The notes beneath the pieces were generated by a model. That model was not told the DNA's origin and did not search any database. It saw only the letters and a program-made list of their open reading frames with translations. From contig QLIY01000112.1 in the NCBI GenBank assembly GCA_003260075.1, positions 70,126-134,125 on the forward strand: a DNA stretch of 64,000 bases, given 5' to 3'. The stretch comes from Phallusia mammillata. Lineage: Eukaryota > Chordata > Ascidiacea > Phlebobranchia > Ascidiidae. The position numbers were made by a program, and so were the translations under genes. Below, one piece after another: positions 50,614 to 62,832 of this stretch (positions within the stretch are counted from its first letter, which is position 1; every line of letters starts with the position of its first letter).

Positions 50614-53011
50614 GATCACGTGCGGTAATTTGTGGTTGGTGCATTACGACAGGGTAACGTAGCCTTTGTGTCGGCTTTTTCAAACTGGTTATACAGTTTA
50701 ATAAAGATTGCAAATTACTGAAAAGTGCAGGTCAGTGACAAATTGAAAAGAGGTGAAACACTTAATGCACCAAAGGTTTTCATCCATATATTACAAACTA
50801 TGATAATTACAACGCCGAATCTTTTTGTGAACTACACCCTCTTTTCATTACACGGGTGATAAGTTTTTATTAGGACCCCCTCTACAGGTTCTACCGACGT
50901 TTTATCCTCAGTCAACTCTACTCACTGCGCGCTACACTCAATTCTTGTGTGCCTCCGTCACATAATGCTTCACAATACGGTGTAGCAGCAGCACATTTTG
51001 CCGTTATGCATCAATGCCCCCCTTAACGTTTTTGGTGCTCCATAACGTTTCAGCATTGCGCAGCTATTTCCGTCTTGGTATTGTTTTAGTTAGTGCTATT
51101 GTGTCGCAATGTTTTCTTTCACCAAGCGAGAAAAACTCAATTCGTGTTGCCACGGATTTCAACATGTATATACATTTCCCGCGCTATGAAAGTATTGCGA
51201 ACACACGCGTACTTTTTATATGTTTACTTACTGTGGCGTATTATATGATCGAGGTCACTTGTTGCGCTTCTAATATTGAACCTTTTTGCTTTGGAGATAA
51301 GTGAGTTATCAAAAAAAGTATTAACTAGTTTATGCAGGTATAAAAACAGTGGACTGAAACTGCTATTGAATGCTGAAAGATTTACAGCGAAACGATTGAC
51401 CTTTGCTTTTGTATTTGCTAAACTCCAATAGGTATATAATGTTTGCTGTCGACTGTGGGGAGAGTCGTAAGCGTCCTTGTTGTTTCAACTGATTAAGAAA
51501 CCTGAGAGGATTAACTAATTGGATTCGTATGAAAGGGTTGTGAATCTCGCGCAAAAGCGTGTTGCTATCCCGAACCGATTTGCACGGATTGCAAAAATGA
51601 CGTTCTACTAACTTTGAAACGCACAAAAATGAGATTTCATAATTTAACCCTAATACGTCCCAGTTTGAACACGAAACAAGCTGAAATAAAGAGCTGTTCG
51701 ACACAAACATGTCAAAAGTAAATGCTGGTCACTTGCGTTTATTAAACGTACCCGACGAACATAAGCACTTCTCAGACTTCCATGCGTTTCCAGTGCACCC
51801 CTCATCGTTTACGACACCTCCAATACACTGGCGAACTCGATATCGTCTTGTTTTATCGCAGTCGCAGCCCGACCATTCTCCATATGGCCTCCATTCGGCT
51901 AAAAATTATACATTTGTTAACATTACTTGCATATATATCATTTTGGTTATAGTCAATGAGGTACATTAAACTCGAAAGCTACAGCCCAATTCGTGTCCTT
52001 TATAGAAAATAATCGTATCTTTAAAAAAAATACAGTTTTACGAATATTTTGAAATACACTTTTGCCCCCGTTAAGTGCAATTTCTAGTAACACAAAACTC
52101 TTAGCGTATCTACATTTTCTTAAATCTGAATATAGCCTCTTGTACACCATAAATACCAAGTACCTTATTATATCATTTAGTTTATCCTAATTCTTTTTCA
52201 CAATAGGCTATATCGTTCTCTGCGAATAAAGCTCATCAACGTACCAGTGGAACAGGCTTGATTGTTGCATCTTGCTTTTTGGAATGGTTTTCCAGCTGCA
52301 CATCTGTTGGTGGAGCAAGTCCTAACTCGCTTTTTTCTTCCCACTCCGCAAGGTTTGTTACATGAAGAATATTCTCCCCATTCGTTCCATGTTCCCTCAA
52401 CAACTTTTGTGAGAAGTTCAGGGACTAGTCAAATATACATGTTTAATTGTTTAATTAAACTTAGTAGCAAGGGTAATATAGCCTAACTATAATATAACGT
52501 TTATATGATTATTAACTTTAACTTTAAATTTTGTGTTGTCTCTCCGCGGGTTTCTTTGTCATTTACCTAATTGACAAGGTTCATATAAAAATGATGCAAT
52601 AAAAACAGGGAACCAACACTAAAAAATTTCACCTGCGTTTTCACAAATCGGAATATCACATGTTTCCAATTTTTTCTTCGTATCTGTGGTGTAACACCAT
52701 GGTCCAATGGCTCTGGCATCGGGATTTCTGCAGTAATTGTTTTCCAATCCAGCGCCAGTCACCTCCTGCGGTTTGCTGATAACATTAGCGGTCACTAAAA
52801 TTTTGTTTTGAAACAATATTTTAGGCAGCTAACGTGAACATACTGGGATCACCCTTAAAGCCTTCATGCAGACTTCTCTTGGAATGTACGTAAATGTTGC
52901 ATAAAATGAGAACTGCTTTAAGCACCTCTATCCCTTTTTAGTATACCTACATTAGGTAAGAGGAAATCAAATAAAAACAACATTTAATCGTTTAAGACGC
53001 TTCTTTGCCTA

Positions 53012-53178
53012 TTACAAACTAGTGTTGTTTTAACAACTCCGGTAGTTACGAACAATTTTCTAACAATTAAGCAAGTTTTTACAATTTGGGGGGGGGGGAC
53101 AAACTAGTGTTGTTTTAACAACTCAGGTAGTTACGAACAATTTTCTAACAATTAAGCAAGTTTTTACAATTTGTGCCT
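53012..53178. repeat. Tandem duplication at gene G exon 7 boundary
   Basis: About 75 bases (ACAAACTAGTGTTGTTTTAA ... TTTTTACAATTTG) occur twice with a single substitution, separated by a poly-G run (53088-53098). The unit includes the donor side of the kringle-start exon. Confidence 0.85.
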
Positions 53179-55429
53179 ATGTGGAAATTGCGAGTTCCAT
53201 GCTTGACAGGATTTTCCAGTTTTGGTAGTCGATTTATTCCCTCTGTAACTGAAACCACAATCCAGCGGATGATAGCAATCAAAAGTTTCCGGAATTCCTC
53301 GCTTTCCGTTGCACGAATGCATTGCATTTATTTGTTCTTGGTCCTCATACGAAGGACAAATGCGCTGTGAATTAAATGTGCTCCCATCACGTCTCCTACG
53401 AAACAAAACTATTTTGTAGCTTTCGCTTAAAAATTTTGCACAACTATTTACCTTATGATTGGTGGTTCTCCATTTTTGGAAAAAACAAAGGAATCGTAAT
53501 GCATGACAGATCTCACATCATATGGAGACGATAAAGAATCGATTTGGCCACCTGTTTTTTTGTAAAAATTGTGTGCCTTTCCTGAAAACAAAAAAGACTA
53601 GAATGAACAAATCTGGTATTTGATGAAAAATTAGTATCGCTAGTTGAGTTATTACCAGGTACTTATGATGTTTTCAAAAAGGATTTTGATCTCCTTGTCT
53701 CTATCTGGACGAGATTGTTCGTGCCAGATTCCCAAAGCGTGCATAGCTTCGTGTTGAACAGTTCCCGAAGACTCACAGCCATCACCAATGGAAATCTATG
53801 TTATTTAACATCAATCTGTAAGCCCGTGGCTGTTATGGCCGTTCTTATAATTTTATACTTTAAAGCCCCATTGCATCTCGCACCTCTTCCGGAGGCTATT
53901 TTCAAGAAAGAAGCTACCATTTCCTAAACCCTATGATTCAGCAACCTCGCACCCCATCAACAAAAACATGTCAACCTTCTCCTAATTATGCGTGCAACCC
54001 TTGAAACCGTGGGCTATTTCCACATTTTTTCACAACTTACTGAAAATCTGAAAAGTTTCCTGTGCAAAGCTGCCACCTTAGGAACAGTATAACCATATCG
54101 TTTATTAGTACTAAGCTAAAATCGTGTTTGGTATAATCATGTCAATGCAAAACCTTCCAGAATATTTCAACTATCGCGTTTTACCGATAAATGACATGAC
54201 TTTAAATTTACCTATAGATAGGTAGATAGGAATTGTGGATCAGATTTGTTTTTAGACTAAGCATTTAAGCTTGGAAGGTTTGTAACTTGGTGATAAAATG
54301 AGTTCACTGAATTTTGTATACTCCTTACTCGGCATAGAAAGAGAATTATGTTAGAATTAATGTTTTTACCTCTTGAGTGCCAACAACCCTTCCAATGTAG
54401 GACCAACAACCCGAATTTCGAAAAAACTTGATCACGTCCTTATCACCTGGTTGGGCCAATTCGGCCAAACTTCAAACAACTTATTGCGTTGAGAACTCCA
54501 AGACCAGCGACAATTGCATTTCTGTGGGCATTTCGTGATTCTAGAATTAACAAGTCCAATCGAAGTAAATAGTTATGCATACCAAAAATTATTATGAAGA
54601 CTTTAAGTCCGTTTCGTGTAAATTCATTTACTATTTTTACCCAATTTTTTTATCCCTGTATAATAATCTGCATTCTACAGTCTAAATTATTTATGCTTTT
54701 CTCCACCACAATGTTAGCCGTTCAAAAAAAAAAGTAACTTAAAAAAAAGAACTGTAATTTTTACTTGTACAAATTCTAGGACAACAAAGCCAGTTCGTAA
54801 ATATTACCTATGTCAGCAGTCAAGTAAAAGGGAATGCTAATGTATCCTTCAGGTGTACGTTTCCTCCATCGTTTATGAACTGAAGAAACGGCCCTTCTGT
54901 CGATCCCAAGTTGAATGACTTTCCACTCACTTTCTGCAATGTGCAAAGAAAATCTTAATTAGAGGCAAAACATTTGAAATGCCTAATGTACCTGGTGTTG
55001 TTTAATTTAACAACATTAAAATGCCTATAAATAATAAACGCTCAAATATATCTAAAAGCGACATGTTATTTTAAACGCCCTTGTGGGTCAGTGGGACGTT
55101 TTGGGAAATGCTCATGCCATCACCAGTTACACGAGCAAAACAAAAAAATATCACTACGGCTAGATAGAAACACTATCATTTGATCTACTTTAAATTGTGT
55201 GTTTCTTGCATCAAATTGTTACTACCGGCAAACGTCGAAAATCAAACAATTGTTTGTTCCGAGACATTTTAACTACGAGGCGTTTACCTGACATTCTAAT
55301 ATCGTCAATGTGAACAGAACAACTGCATTTGCAAAGCTCGTAATCAAATTTGCCCAGTCCAGTTGCGCAAGACGAACAGTCCACAGGCTCGCAACATTCT
55401 GAGAATAAAAATGGTAACATCCCAGCTAA

Positions 55430-55930
55430 CAATTTGACGTCGGCTCGACGTAGATTTCTGGTCAAGTTTGGTCGATAGGACGTTGCGACAAAACGTCAAT
55501 TTTACGTAAAAGTGTCGACTCCAGAATACGTAGATAGGACGTTGGAAACTACGTTGTGCATAACGTAAACCTTACGTTCAGTAAACGTAACTACGAACGT
55601 TGTAAATTACGTTCTTAAAACGTAAATTTGCAACGTTATTTTTACGTAAAAGTGTCGACTCCAGAAAACGTAGATAGGACGTTGTAAACAACGTTTTGCC
55701 ATGACGTTTGTTGCACGTCTAGTTAAACGTCAATACGACCTCATAAAAACGCGTCTCCATGACGTTGTTGAATTACGTCAAATATGCGTTGAATCAAACG
55801 TAATAACGAACGTTCAAAATTACATTTGCATGACGTAACTTATGACGTCATTTTTACGTAAGAGTGTCTACTCCATACGATGCATATATGACGTGGTAAT
55901 TTATGTCAATAATACGCACAAATAAACATG
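55430..55930. repeat. ACGT-rich repeat block in gene G intron 1
   Basis: Very many ACGT palindromes occur, with a longer unit (TTTACGTAAAAGTGTCGACT, then CCAGAA, ACGTAGATAGGACGTTG) present near 55491 and 55637 and diverged near 55851. It lies in an insertion of roughly 0.9 kb relative to intron 1 of the inverted paralogue H. One edge has CCCAGCTAACA. It is probably a non-autonomous DNA transposon. Confidence 0.7.
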
Positions 55931-56807
55931 AGTACGACACCTAACAACGCCGATCCTAATTACGTGTTGACATGTTTGCACTTTTAATTACAATGTTTAA
56001 AACGTTTGCAGCTTTCTAACTAACGCTAACAATTAAACATGCCAAGGAATTAAAGTAGGAATATAATATTGATGGTGAAAAATCACAGTAGTACAGAATC
56101 AAAAAGGGTTAGCAGTAAACAGCAAAAAACGGCGAAAAAGTATGGCATTCACTGAACAATAGACTAATATGTATGACTCCTAAAGAGTTTGTAAATACTA
56201 TTAAGGTTTTCGTTGCATTGTGCTAAAACATTGCCTTATAATATATGTTTGACATGGCTTGTTCATAATACAACACAATTATAGCAGAAACAAATAAACA
56301 TTTCAAATAGTGCCAATAAAATATATAGAAAAATTATAAATATAACCCTGTTATCCCTTTAACTAAATCTGTCATGCGTGATAAGTGAAATATTGTTTAC
56401 AATGCGCACATTACCCGTGGTCAGAAGCTTACTAAAATTAAATGACTCTGGTCTTATTTTAAACCAAAGCAAGTGTTGTACAAATTACACATACCTGTTG
56501 TCCACAATTAAATCATGTGCACCTAGGTAGCCACCTTTAATGTCTGCACTCGCTGACAGGCAGAATTTAAAACGTATTCTCCCCATAACACTCTAATGTG
56601 GAAAACCACTTGCAAACTGCCCATAAGGTGTTTACATTTAACCAAATTTCCGAAGAAATTATGTTTGCACGGCTAAATGATTGCTTTTTCAATACATTTT
56701 CGTCAAATCATATGTCATTAAATTTACGAATACAAATAGCATAATTTGTACTTACGCACTATAGGTATACAACTTAATAACCACATAAGTTTAGGTATCC
56801 TCTCCAT

Positions 56808-57065
56808 TTCTGAAATCAACTTCTGTGCTCTATTTGCAGTCCTGAAAATGCTTAACATTCGTAGTGTTGGTACTCCTGCCCGTAGCATGCTGCCCTAGAT
56901 GCATTGGCAAGAGTGCTGTTGACTAATACAATCCTTTAGTGCGTTGCGAACGAGCGATACACCTTTCCGCAATTGGGCAGCACAGTTTGATCTATTGTGT
57001 TTACGTTATGATGAATGCATAGTTTATAAGAGCAGAGAGACAGTGTTGGTGCTAACTTTTTAAGC
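56808..57065 (-). promoter_or_regulatory. Presumed gene G upstream region, inverted copy of gene H upstream region
   Basis: Sequence directly 5' of the gene G ATG is recognisably homologous, in inverted orientation, to 62590-62832 upstream of gene H. Shared blocks include GCACAGAAxTxxxTTTC, TTGCGGAAAGGTGT and the CTCTCTxCTCTTAT stretch. The conserved length suggests it holds the promoter, but it could equally be duplicated DNA that has not yet diverged. No specific factor site is claimed. Confidence 0.4.
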
Positions 57066-57960
57066 AGTATTTAGTACCAGCTACTTAGCTCGCTGATTTA
57101 CATTTACAAAAATTATGGAAACAGAACGGTCAGTCCCGAATAAAGCCCGTTTGTTACAAAAACCAAAGCCCGTACCCTCTCCGAAAAGCCCGTCCCGACT
57201 TACAACTCTGTGTGAAAGTATAACAATGATTTTTGGCATATTTGCGGATTGACTTAGGCTTTTGTTATTTTACTAACACTAAAGTACAACGTTGGGGTGG
57301 TTTGCAAACTTTACCACTAAGTCAAACCATGTTGTCTTTTGAAAGGCCAGATATTGTTCAATTTTCCGCTACGATACGAAACGTAAGCACAATCCTATAA
57401 ATATGCGATTTCGAAAAGAAGTAATCATACTATGTCGTAACTAACAGAGGAAGTCTCTTCGTCGCTGATGTTGAGTTCGTGCAAAGTTTCTGCCTCAGGT
57501 GGGATTGTTTCAGTGTCTGAGTGCAACAGAGTAGCCTACAACAAGTTGTTGATGTTTAAGGGTAACTTGTTTGAAGCGTGGCCAATTTTATGGTTCAAAA
57601 AGTTATGTAGTTATGTAACTTGTTTGAAGTGTGGCCAATTTCATGGGACAAGTGGGTAACTCTAGGGAACTATGGTGGGTAATACGACAATCGATAGACC
57701 GCAAAGGTGTGTTCTACAACCTGCTAATTTTCGTGCAATTCAAACATTTCCATTCTATGAATAGTTTTAAAGAAAACCAAGAGGGATACTGGTAGGATAA
57801 GTGGTGGGACTAAAATATTCATACTTTATATTTTTTGGGGGAGGTTTGTGCAAGATATTTGTTCTGATGCAAGCACGTTTAAAACAAAGCAATCTCACAC
57901 ACGCTGCTTTTGTTAGCAAACCTTGCACTGAATTATAAAAATTTATCGAACAGGCTGTTG
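57066..57960. other. Intergenic, CCCGxxTAAAGCCCG repeat, no gene seen
   Basis: At about 57130-57200 there is a piece matching 16190-16245 (AATAAAGCCCGTTTGTT, CAAAAACCAAAGCCCG). The rest holds no recognisable coding sequence. Confidence 0.5.
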
Positions 57961-57969
57961 CCCATCGAG

Positions 57970-59030
57970 ATGCTAGTTACCACACAGAGAAGCAACTTTA
58001 GAAGCATGGAAACTAACCAAAAAAATTTTTTTTTCTGTGATAGCCGATGAATCATGTGATATATCAAGGACGGAACAGCTAAGCATTGTTTCGAGATACA
58101 TGAAAGCTACACAAGTGTATGATAGTTTTATCGGTTTTGTTGAAAAGAATTCGGTTTTGGCAGAATCCATTTCTAGAAGTATTTTGTCTCGCCTTACCAG
58201 CACAGGTTTGGATTTACATAAACTTGTTGACAAGTACCCTCGTGCATTACATTCCTTGCATTCCTTACATCGACAGTCTGAACAATTCGCTTCAACAACG
58301 ATTTAGCGACAATCCCTCAGTTTTTAATTTGAGCGCTTGTATTGTTTAGATCAGGGCTACTCAAACTTTCTTGTTCTGCGACCCCATTTCAAAACAGAAA
58401 TTTCTACGCGACCCCTTTTGATGGGTATGATGTAAAGAAATACTTATATTTTATATATATACCATCTAATGGTGCCTAAAAAGCCTAAATTAATTTCTAA
58501 CTTTATGCACAGATTAACAGTCTTAGTTCTTATGACGTCATAATCTATATTGTGACGCTTGTGGTATCTGTTTTTTCGCATTGTTTGCACACAATAGGAA
58601 TAAAAATAGTTTGGCGCTTATGGCTACGAGGCTGGTAATACTCTTCTAAGTTCTACAAAATGTGTTTAGACAGTTTGAATGTACGGGAATGATGTTTAAA
58701 CAATAAATGTACGTACGTATACCATTTATTGTGACTGACATAATAACCCATACTGTTTCGCGACCCCAAAATTATATTACGCGACCCCAATTGGGGTCGC
58801 TACCCACAGTTTGAGAAGCCCTGGTTTAGATAACCTTGACAGCGAAGTTATTCTCCAGGAGATCTTTCAGCTCTCAACTTAAACTCGTGTGTTATCATGA
58901 ACTTCTTCGGAGCGCAAACGACTATCCAAGCGTTCTCAGCTTAGTCCAGATCATCATGGCGTTGCCGGCAACAACTGTTGAAGCTGAACGCGGGTCAAGA
59001 CATTGCGCTCAAAAAACTTAAAAAAAAATG
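57970..59030 (+). pseudogene. hAT-family transposase pseudogene (DUF4371-like plus C-terminal dimerisation region)
   Basis: The upstream part, 57985-58310, reads FFSVIADESCDISRTEQLSI and SRYMKATQVYDSFIGFVE, resembling hAT/ZMYM-like transposases (IADExxDIxxxEQLSxxxRY). The downstream part, 58830-59020, reads LLRSANDYPSVLSLVQIIMA and LPATTVEAERG, the hAT C-terminal region (LP.T...AER). A frame-breaking A/T run lies at about 58020, and a 472 bp miniature element separates the halves. The copy is inactive. Confidence 0.7.
58352..58823. mobile_element. 472 bp miniature hAT element nested in hAT pseudogene
   Basis: The ends CAGGGCTACTCAAACTTTC and CACAGTTTGAGAAGCCCTG are inverted repeats. Perfect 8 bp target duplications GTTTAGAT lie at 58344-58351 and 58824-58831. 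Subterminal GCGACCCC motifs occur near both ends in inverted orientation. Confidence 0.93.
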
Positions 59031-60050
59031 TTTACGCTACAGACAAAGTGGTGAAAGTTGATAGACCTTTGTCGAGGTCGTCAAAACGGCAATTCAGAGA
59101 AAGGTTGTGCGAAAGTTGGTTACAAATAACGGATTTGATATCAACTTGCAAAGTTGTTGACTTCACACAGCCTTAGTGCGCACTAATGCTTGCGGCCAAT
59201 GCTAGGCCCTGATCATTTCGATCACGTGCAAAATATTGCAGCTCGTGACCGAACAAGACGAGAATAGTTTTGAAAAAACAACAAGGCTTTAAAAGTTTAA
59301 TTTATTTTTTTATTGAAATCACACATCCTAGGGTGTCGCACAATTAAAGTATTATGGTGTGCCACAAAACAAGTTTTTTTAAGCTGTAATAACGATATCT
59401 TTTCTGTTTTGGCAAATTTTGTATCGCTTCGTTTCAGTTTTGGGTGTAAAACTAATTATGATGCTTTGGTAAGTTTTGTTTGCATTGGCGCACAAATATT
59501 GACTAGGTTCAAATTTTAGCGATCGTTTTCGAAATGATTCCTGTATTTTTAAGTGTTTTGAAAGTCATTGTTAAGCTTAGCTCATACGCTATATGAAATC
59601 TTACAAAACATTTTTACTTTCGTGAGGCGAGCGTTAGAGTGAACCTACTTTTGTCTTATTTTTGTGCTTGTTTTTCATCTCAAACTTTGGTTTGTGAGTA
59701 GAACGTTTTACTGTTTTGGTGATTGTTTCAAGTCCAGTAAGACCCAACTGCACACTAGTCAATTCATCCAGGATTCGAAACCATTTAAAATTGTTTGAAA
59801 CGTATGAAAGAAGTTAAGTTGGCACCATTTATGACATAGGCCGATGTTATTTAAAAGTAATTGCTGTTTAATCTTCGTATCGTAGTGAGTTTTTTGTTCC
59901 TGCACTTTATTTTTTCGAAAAATATTTCTGCCGTTAGATTAAGCATAGGGACAACTAACGAACTTGGTGATTCTAATTGATTCTAAAAATTCTAAATTAA
60001 GTTTGAATTACGAGTATTGGCAACAACTGATTGAGTTTTGTTGTCTTCAG
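59031..60050. other. No gene recognised
   Basis: AT-rich sequence with short open runs. I searched it for EF-hand exons that would complete the calmodulin-like gene at 60051 and saw none. Confidence 0.5.
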
Positions 60051-60650
60051 ACACTGAAGAAATGTGGAAAGAACACTTCCAGGATTCCTTGCAATATTTG
60101 CACAAACGTGACACTACTGAAAACGAGGAATTAAAACAGGCCTTCCAAGTATTTGACGAGGTATAGAAACATTTCTCGACTCAACTATTTTGTTTGTTTT
60201 CATTGTTTTTGCAAATCAGTGTTTTTAAACAATGTTTTTTGAAAAGAAAGCTGAAGTTTAAACCCAAACTTAAATTTTTGGCCATATTCTAACCTCAATC
60301 TGATTGGATAGGATGGCAGCGGTTTCATTGAGGTTGATGAAAATAAAAGCATAATGCAAGGAACTGGCGAACCCCTTACTGATAAAGAGGTTGTGCCAAT
60401 GATGAAGAAAAATGATATGGACGGTGACGGAAGGATTGATTACGGAGGTAGCAAGAAAATACTTGTATGATAAATTATTTTGAGACAATTTAAACAATAC
60501 AAAAATAATTTTGCTTTAAACTTTATAATTTATTACCCATATTAGTTATTTTCCGAATATCCAATTTAGGTCATTTTTTGCGGATTATCTTTTGTTTTAT
60601 TTGTTGTAGCTTTTTCAGAGATAACAAAAATTCTGCTAGTTAGGAAATAA
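60051..60650 (+). CDS. Calmodulin/troponin C-like EF-hand gene, C-terminal exons only
   Basis: Three exons: 60051-60160, 60312-60447 and 60610-60650 (TAA), with AG/GT borders and compatible phases (2-0, 0-1, 1). They encode ENEELKQAFQVFDE joined to DGSGFIEVDE (an EF-hand loop split by the first intron), then a second loop DMDGDGRIDYGAF and a short tail. The pairing resembles EF-hands 3 and 4 of calmodulin or troponin C. Position 3 of the first loop is acidic and position 12 is Glu; the second loop ends with a non-acidic residue at position 12, so its calcium binding may be weak. N-terminal hands are not seen upstream. It could be a partial duplicate. Confidence 0.65.
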
Positions 60651-61676
60651 GTCTATAAGAGATAAGAAGTGACAGCTATTTCATTTGAATGCAACAGTGC
60701 TTTTGTTTGCAAACAATTCAGCAAAAAAAATATTCAATGTGCCCCAGAAAATGTGTGACCACGTTTGTATGTTCCTATATGTAAGGTAAAGCATATCATT
60801 TTGTTGACTGCATGTTTTTGGATTTGTAGAATTCGTGGTTATGATGAGGGGAGAACAGTGGTAACATTTCAACTCTATGAAAATGTTGGACTTTCAAAAA
60901 TACAAGAAAACAATACAAAATGTTGGTTCTTTTTGCCGGTACCCTTGTTAGATGCCAGATATTGTTTTGAAATGTGGATGACAATAACTAAAGCAGTTGG
61001 GGATAACGACCCCGCACTTTAGCTTAATTCAGGCAGTCATTAGATCACTCGAAGTAAAGGCATACTTTGAAATAAAATTAGTTGTATAATTTACATATTT
61101 TTGAATTGAAATAATAATATCTTTCAGACACATGTTTTGAAAAACTACTGCTGTAACTTAGTCTACCAAAGAAAAAATGATAGTTTTGGAAGAAAAAAAA
61201 TGAACTGGTTAATATAGTTGTGTAATTATGTTGTGCGATCAGTCTTGTAAGGCCCAATGATTCCTGTAGTTAAGGGTTGCAGTCAAGTCTATCTCCAAAT
61301 TTCATCCAGCCCGCTAACAACTTAGTGGTTACCCTACGAGCCCAAAAAGAAAACGACTTTCATGCAGATTAACAATTAGTCTTTTCGCTCTCACTGGGTG
61401 GAAATTGCTATTGGAAATTCGTCGTGAAATGCTTGATTCCGTTTATTGAAGTTCAGGTTGGGGATCATTGGGTAGTGCCAAAAGTAGACTGACGTCAAAA
61501 CATTAGAGCTAGTGCGCACAAACTTTTATCAAAGTGCCGTTCTACCGACCTTGAGAAAGGTCTAGCACAGACCAGGCGAGCCCGTTTTTGAGAAGCCCGT
61601 TTAAGTCCGAAAGTTTGATTGACAGGCATATACAGTGAAAAATCAGGAACAAAAAACAAAAGCATGCACATTAGAC
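60651..61676. other. No gene recognised
   Basis: AT-rich intergenic sequence. A short open frame at about 60765-61020 has no recognisable motif. Confidence 0.45.
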
Positions 61677-62094
61677 CAGTGTTTTTCAACCTTTTTTGAG
61701 CCACGGAACACTTTATACATTAAAATATGTTTGCGGAACACCAAACGAAATTTTGATGCAATGAAACAACCATAGGCTCAGGGTGACACTAAAACGCTAA
61801 ATCGCACATCACGTAATCACTAAAACGGATGAAAACGCTCATATAGCGCTATTAAAGTTGGGGGAAGTTTTACGAAATCGTATCATTGAAATGGCGGATA
61901 ATTATTTTCATAAAAAAAACTAATTCCGCCTATTGTATTAAACCAGTGATTTTCGACCGGTGTTTGACATAAAACACTATCCAAACCATAGAAGTCTAAA
62001 TCATTAGAATCCTATATTCAAACCAGCAAATTTCTCTCCCCCCCCCCGCGGAACACCTGACGATCTTTCACGGAACACCGGTTGAAAATCACTG
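61677..62094. mobile_element. 418 bp miniature hAT element
   Basis: The ends CAGTGTTTTTCAACC and GGTTGAAAATCACTG are inverted repeats, flanked by a perfect 8 bp duplication CATTAGAC (61669-61676 and 62095-62102). An internal CAGTGATTTTCGACC near 61946 suggests a nested or rearranged terminus. Confidence 0.92.
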
Positions 62095-62228
62095 CATTAG
62101 ACGATTGGTCTTTAAACAAGGCGTTTTAGGGCTGTTTAGCGTTAGTTCAGGTCCAGAAACTGTTTACTCAGCTAGTTAAATTTAGTTCAAAAACATACTG
62201 ACACAGAATGTAAATGCAGGCCCGAATC

Positions 62229-62229
<1 letters not shown>

Positions 62230-62289
<60 letters not shown>
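62230..62289 (+). repeat. Poly-C homopolymer of about 60 bases
   Basis: An uninterrupted C run follows GGCCCGAATCAA and is itself followed by a T run. It is exceptional against the AT-rich background, and its true length is uncertain. Confidence 0.9.
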
Positions 62290-62589
62290 TTTTTTTCAAA
62301 AAAAATCAATTATGTGGTACGCGTACCATTGGTGGTACTCCGGAGCTTTTAGGTGGTACGCTTTCTCACTTGCTAAATTCAAACCAGATCAAGATTTGCA
62401 ACCAACTTGATCAGCTCTGTCCCAAGTCCTGTGATGGGTGAAGAACTATATTACCCGTTCTTATTCATTACAGAGAAGGAATGTTAAACCTTCAACAAAA
62501 CTCAAACTATTCTTCACATATGTTTCAAACCTTCGGCTTTATAGGCCAAATAATGCAGGTTGGGATAAGCATAGACTAATTTCTGCTTA

Positions 62590-62832
62590 AAGTTAGCACC
62601 AACAGTATCTCTCTACTCTTATGCACACATCATAACGTAAGCACAATAGATCGATCTGTGACGCTCAATTGCGGAAAGGTGTCTCGCTTGTTCGCAACGC
62701 ACTGTAGGATTGTATTCGTCAACAGCACGCATGTCAATGCATCTAAGGCAGTACGTTCCGAGCGGGCGTACAACATTATGACTGTAAAGCATAGTTAGGA
62801 CTGCAAAGGGAGCACAGAAATTGGTTTCAGAA
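62590..62832 (+). promoter_or_regulatory. Presumed gene H upstream region, inverted copy of gene G upstream region
   Basis: Inverted homologue of 56808-57065. The last bases before the ATG, TTGGTTTCAGAA, look like a 3' splice acceptor, which could mean either a 5' UTR intron or spliced-leader addition. Confidence 0.4.

Larger units (their letters stand above)
49369..56807 (-). pseudogene. Gene G: astacin-kringle-TSP1 gene with a frameshift (possibly assembly error)
   Basis: Minus-strand exons: 56807-56756 (signal MERIPKLMWLLSCIPIV), 55398-55288, 54933-54808, 54540-54370, 53795-53663 ([14 protein letters not shown]), 53581-53452 (SVMHY), 53395-53168, 52775-52633, 52424-52245, 51898-51752, 49910-49752 and 49544-49369 (TAA). 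Exon 4 is 171 rather than 167 bases: a 4-base excess within TTTGGCCGAATTGGCC shifts the frame to an early stop. Exon 5 uses a GTACCT donor one codon earlier than the paralogues. The last exon has a 12-base poly-C (coding strand) replacing the second cysteine of its CxC. All else is conserved, so it is a young pseudogene or an intact gene with sequence errors. Confidence 0.8.

Noticed and set aside
62214-62441. Proline-rich open frame
   Set aside because: It is created by the poly-C homopolymer.
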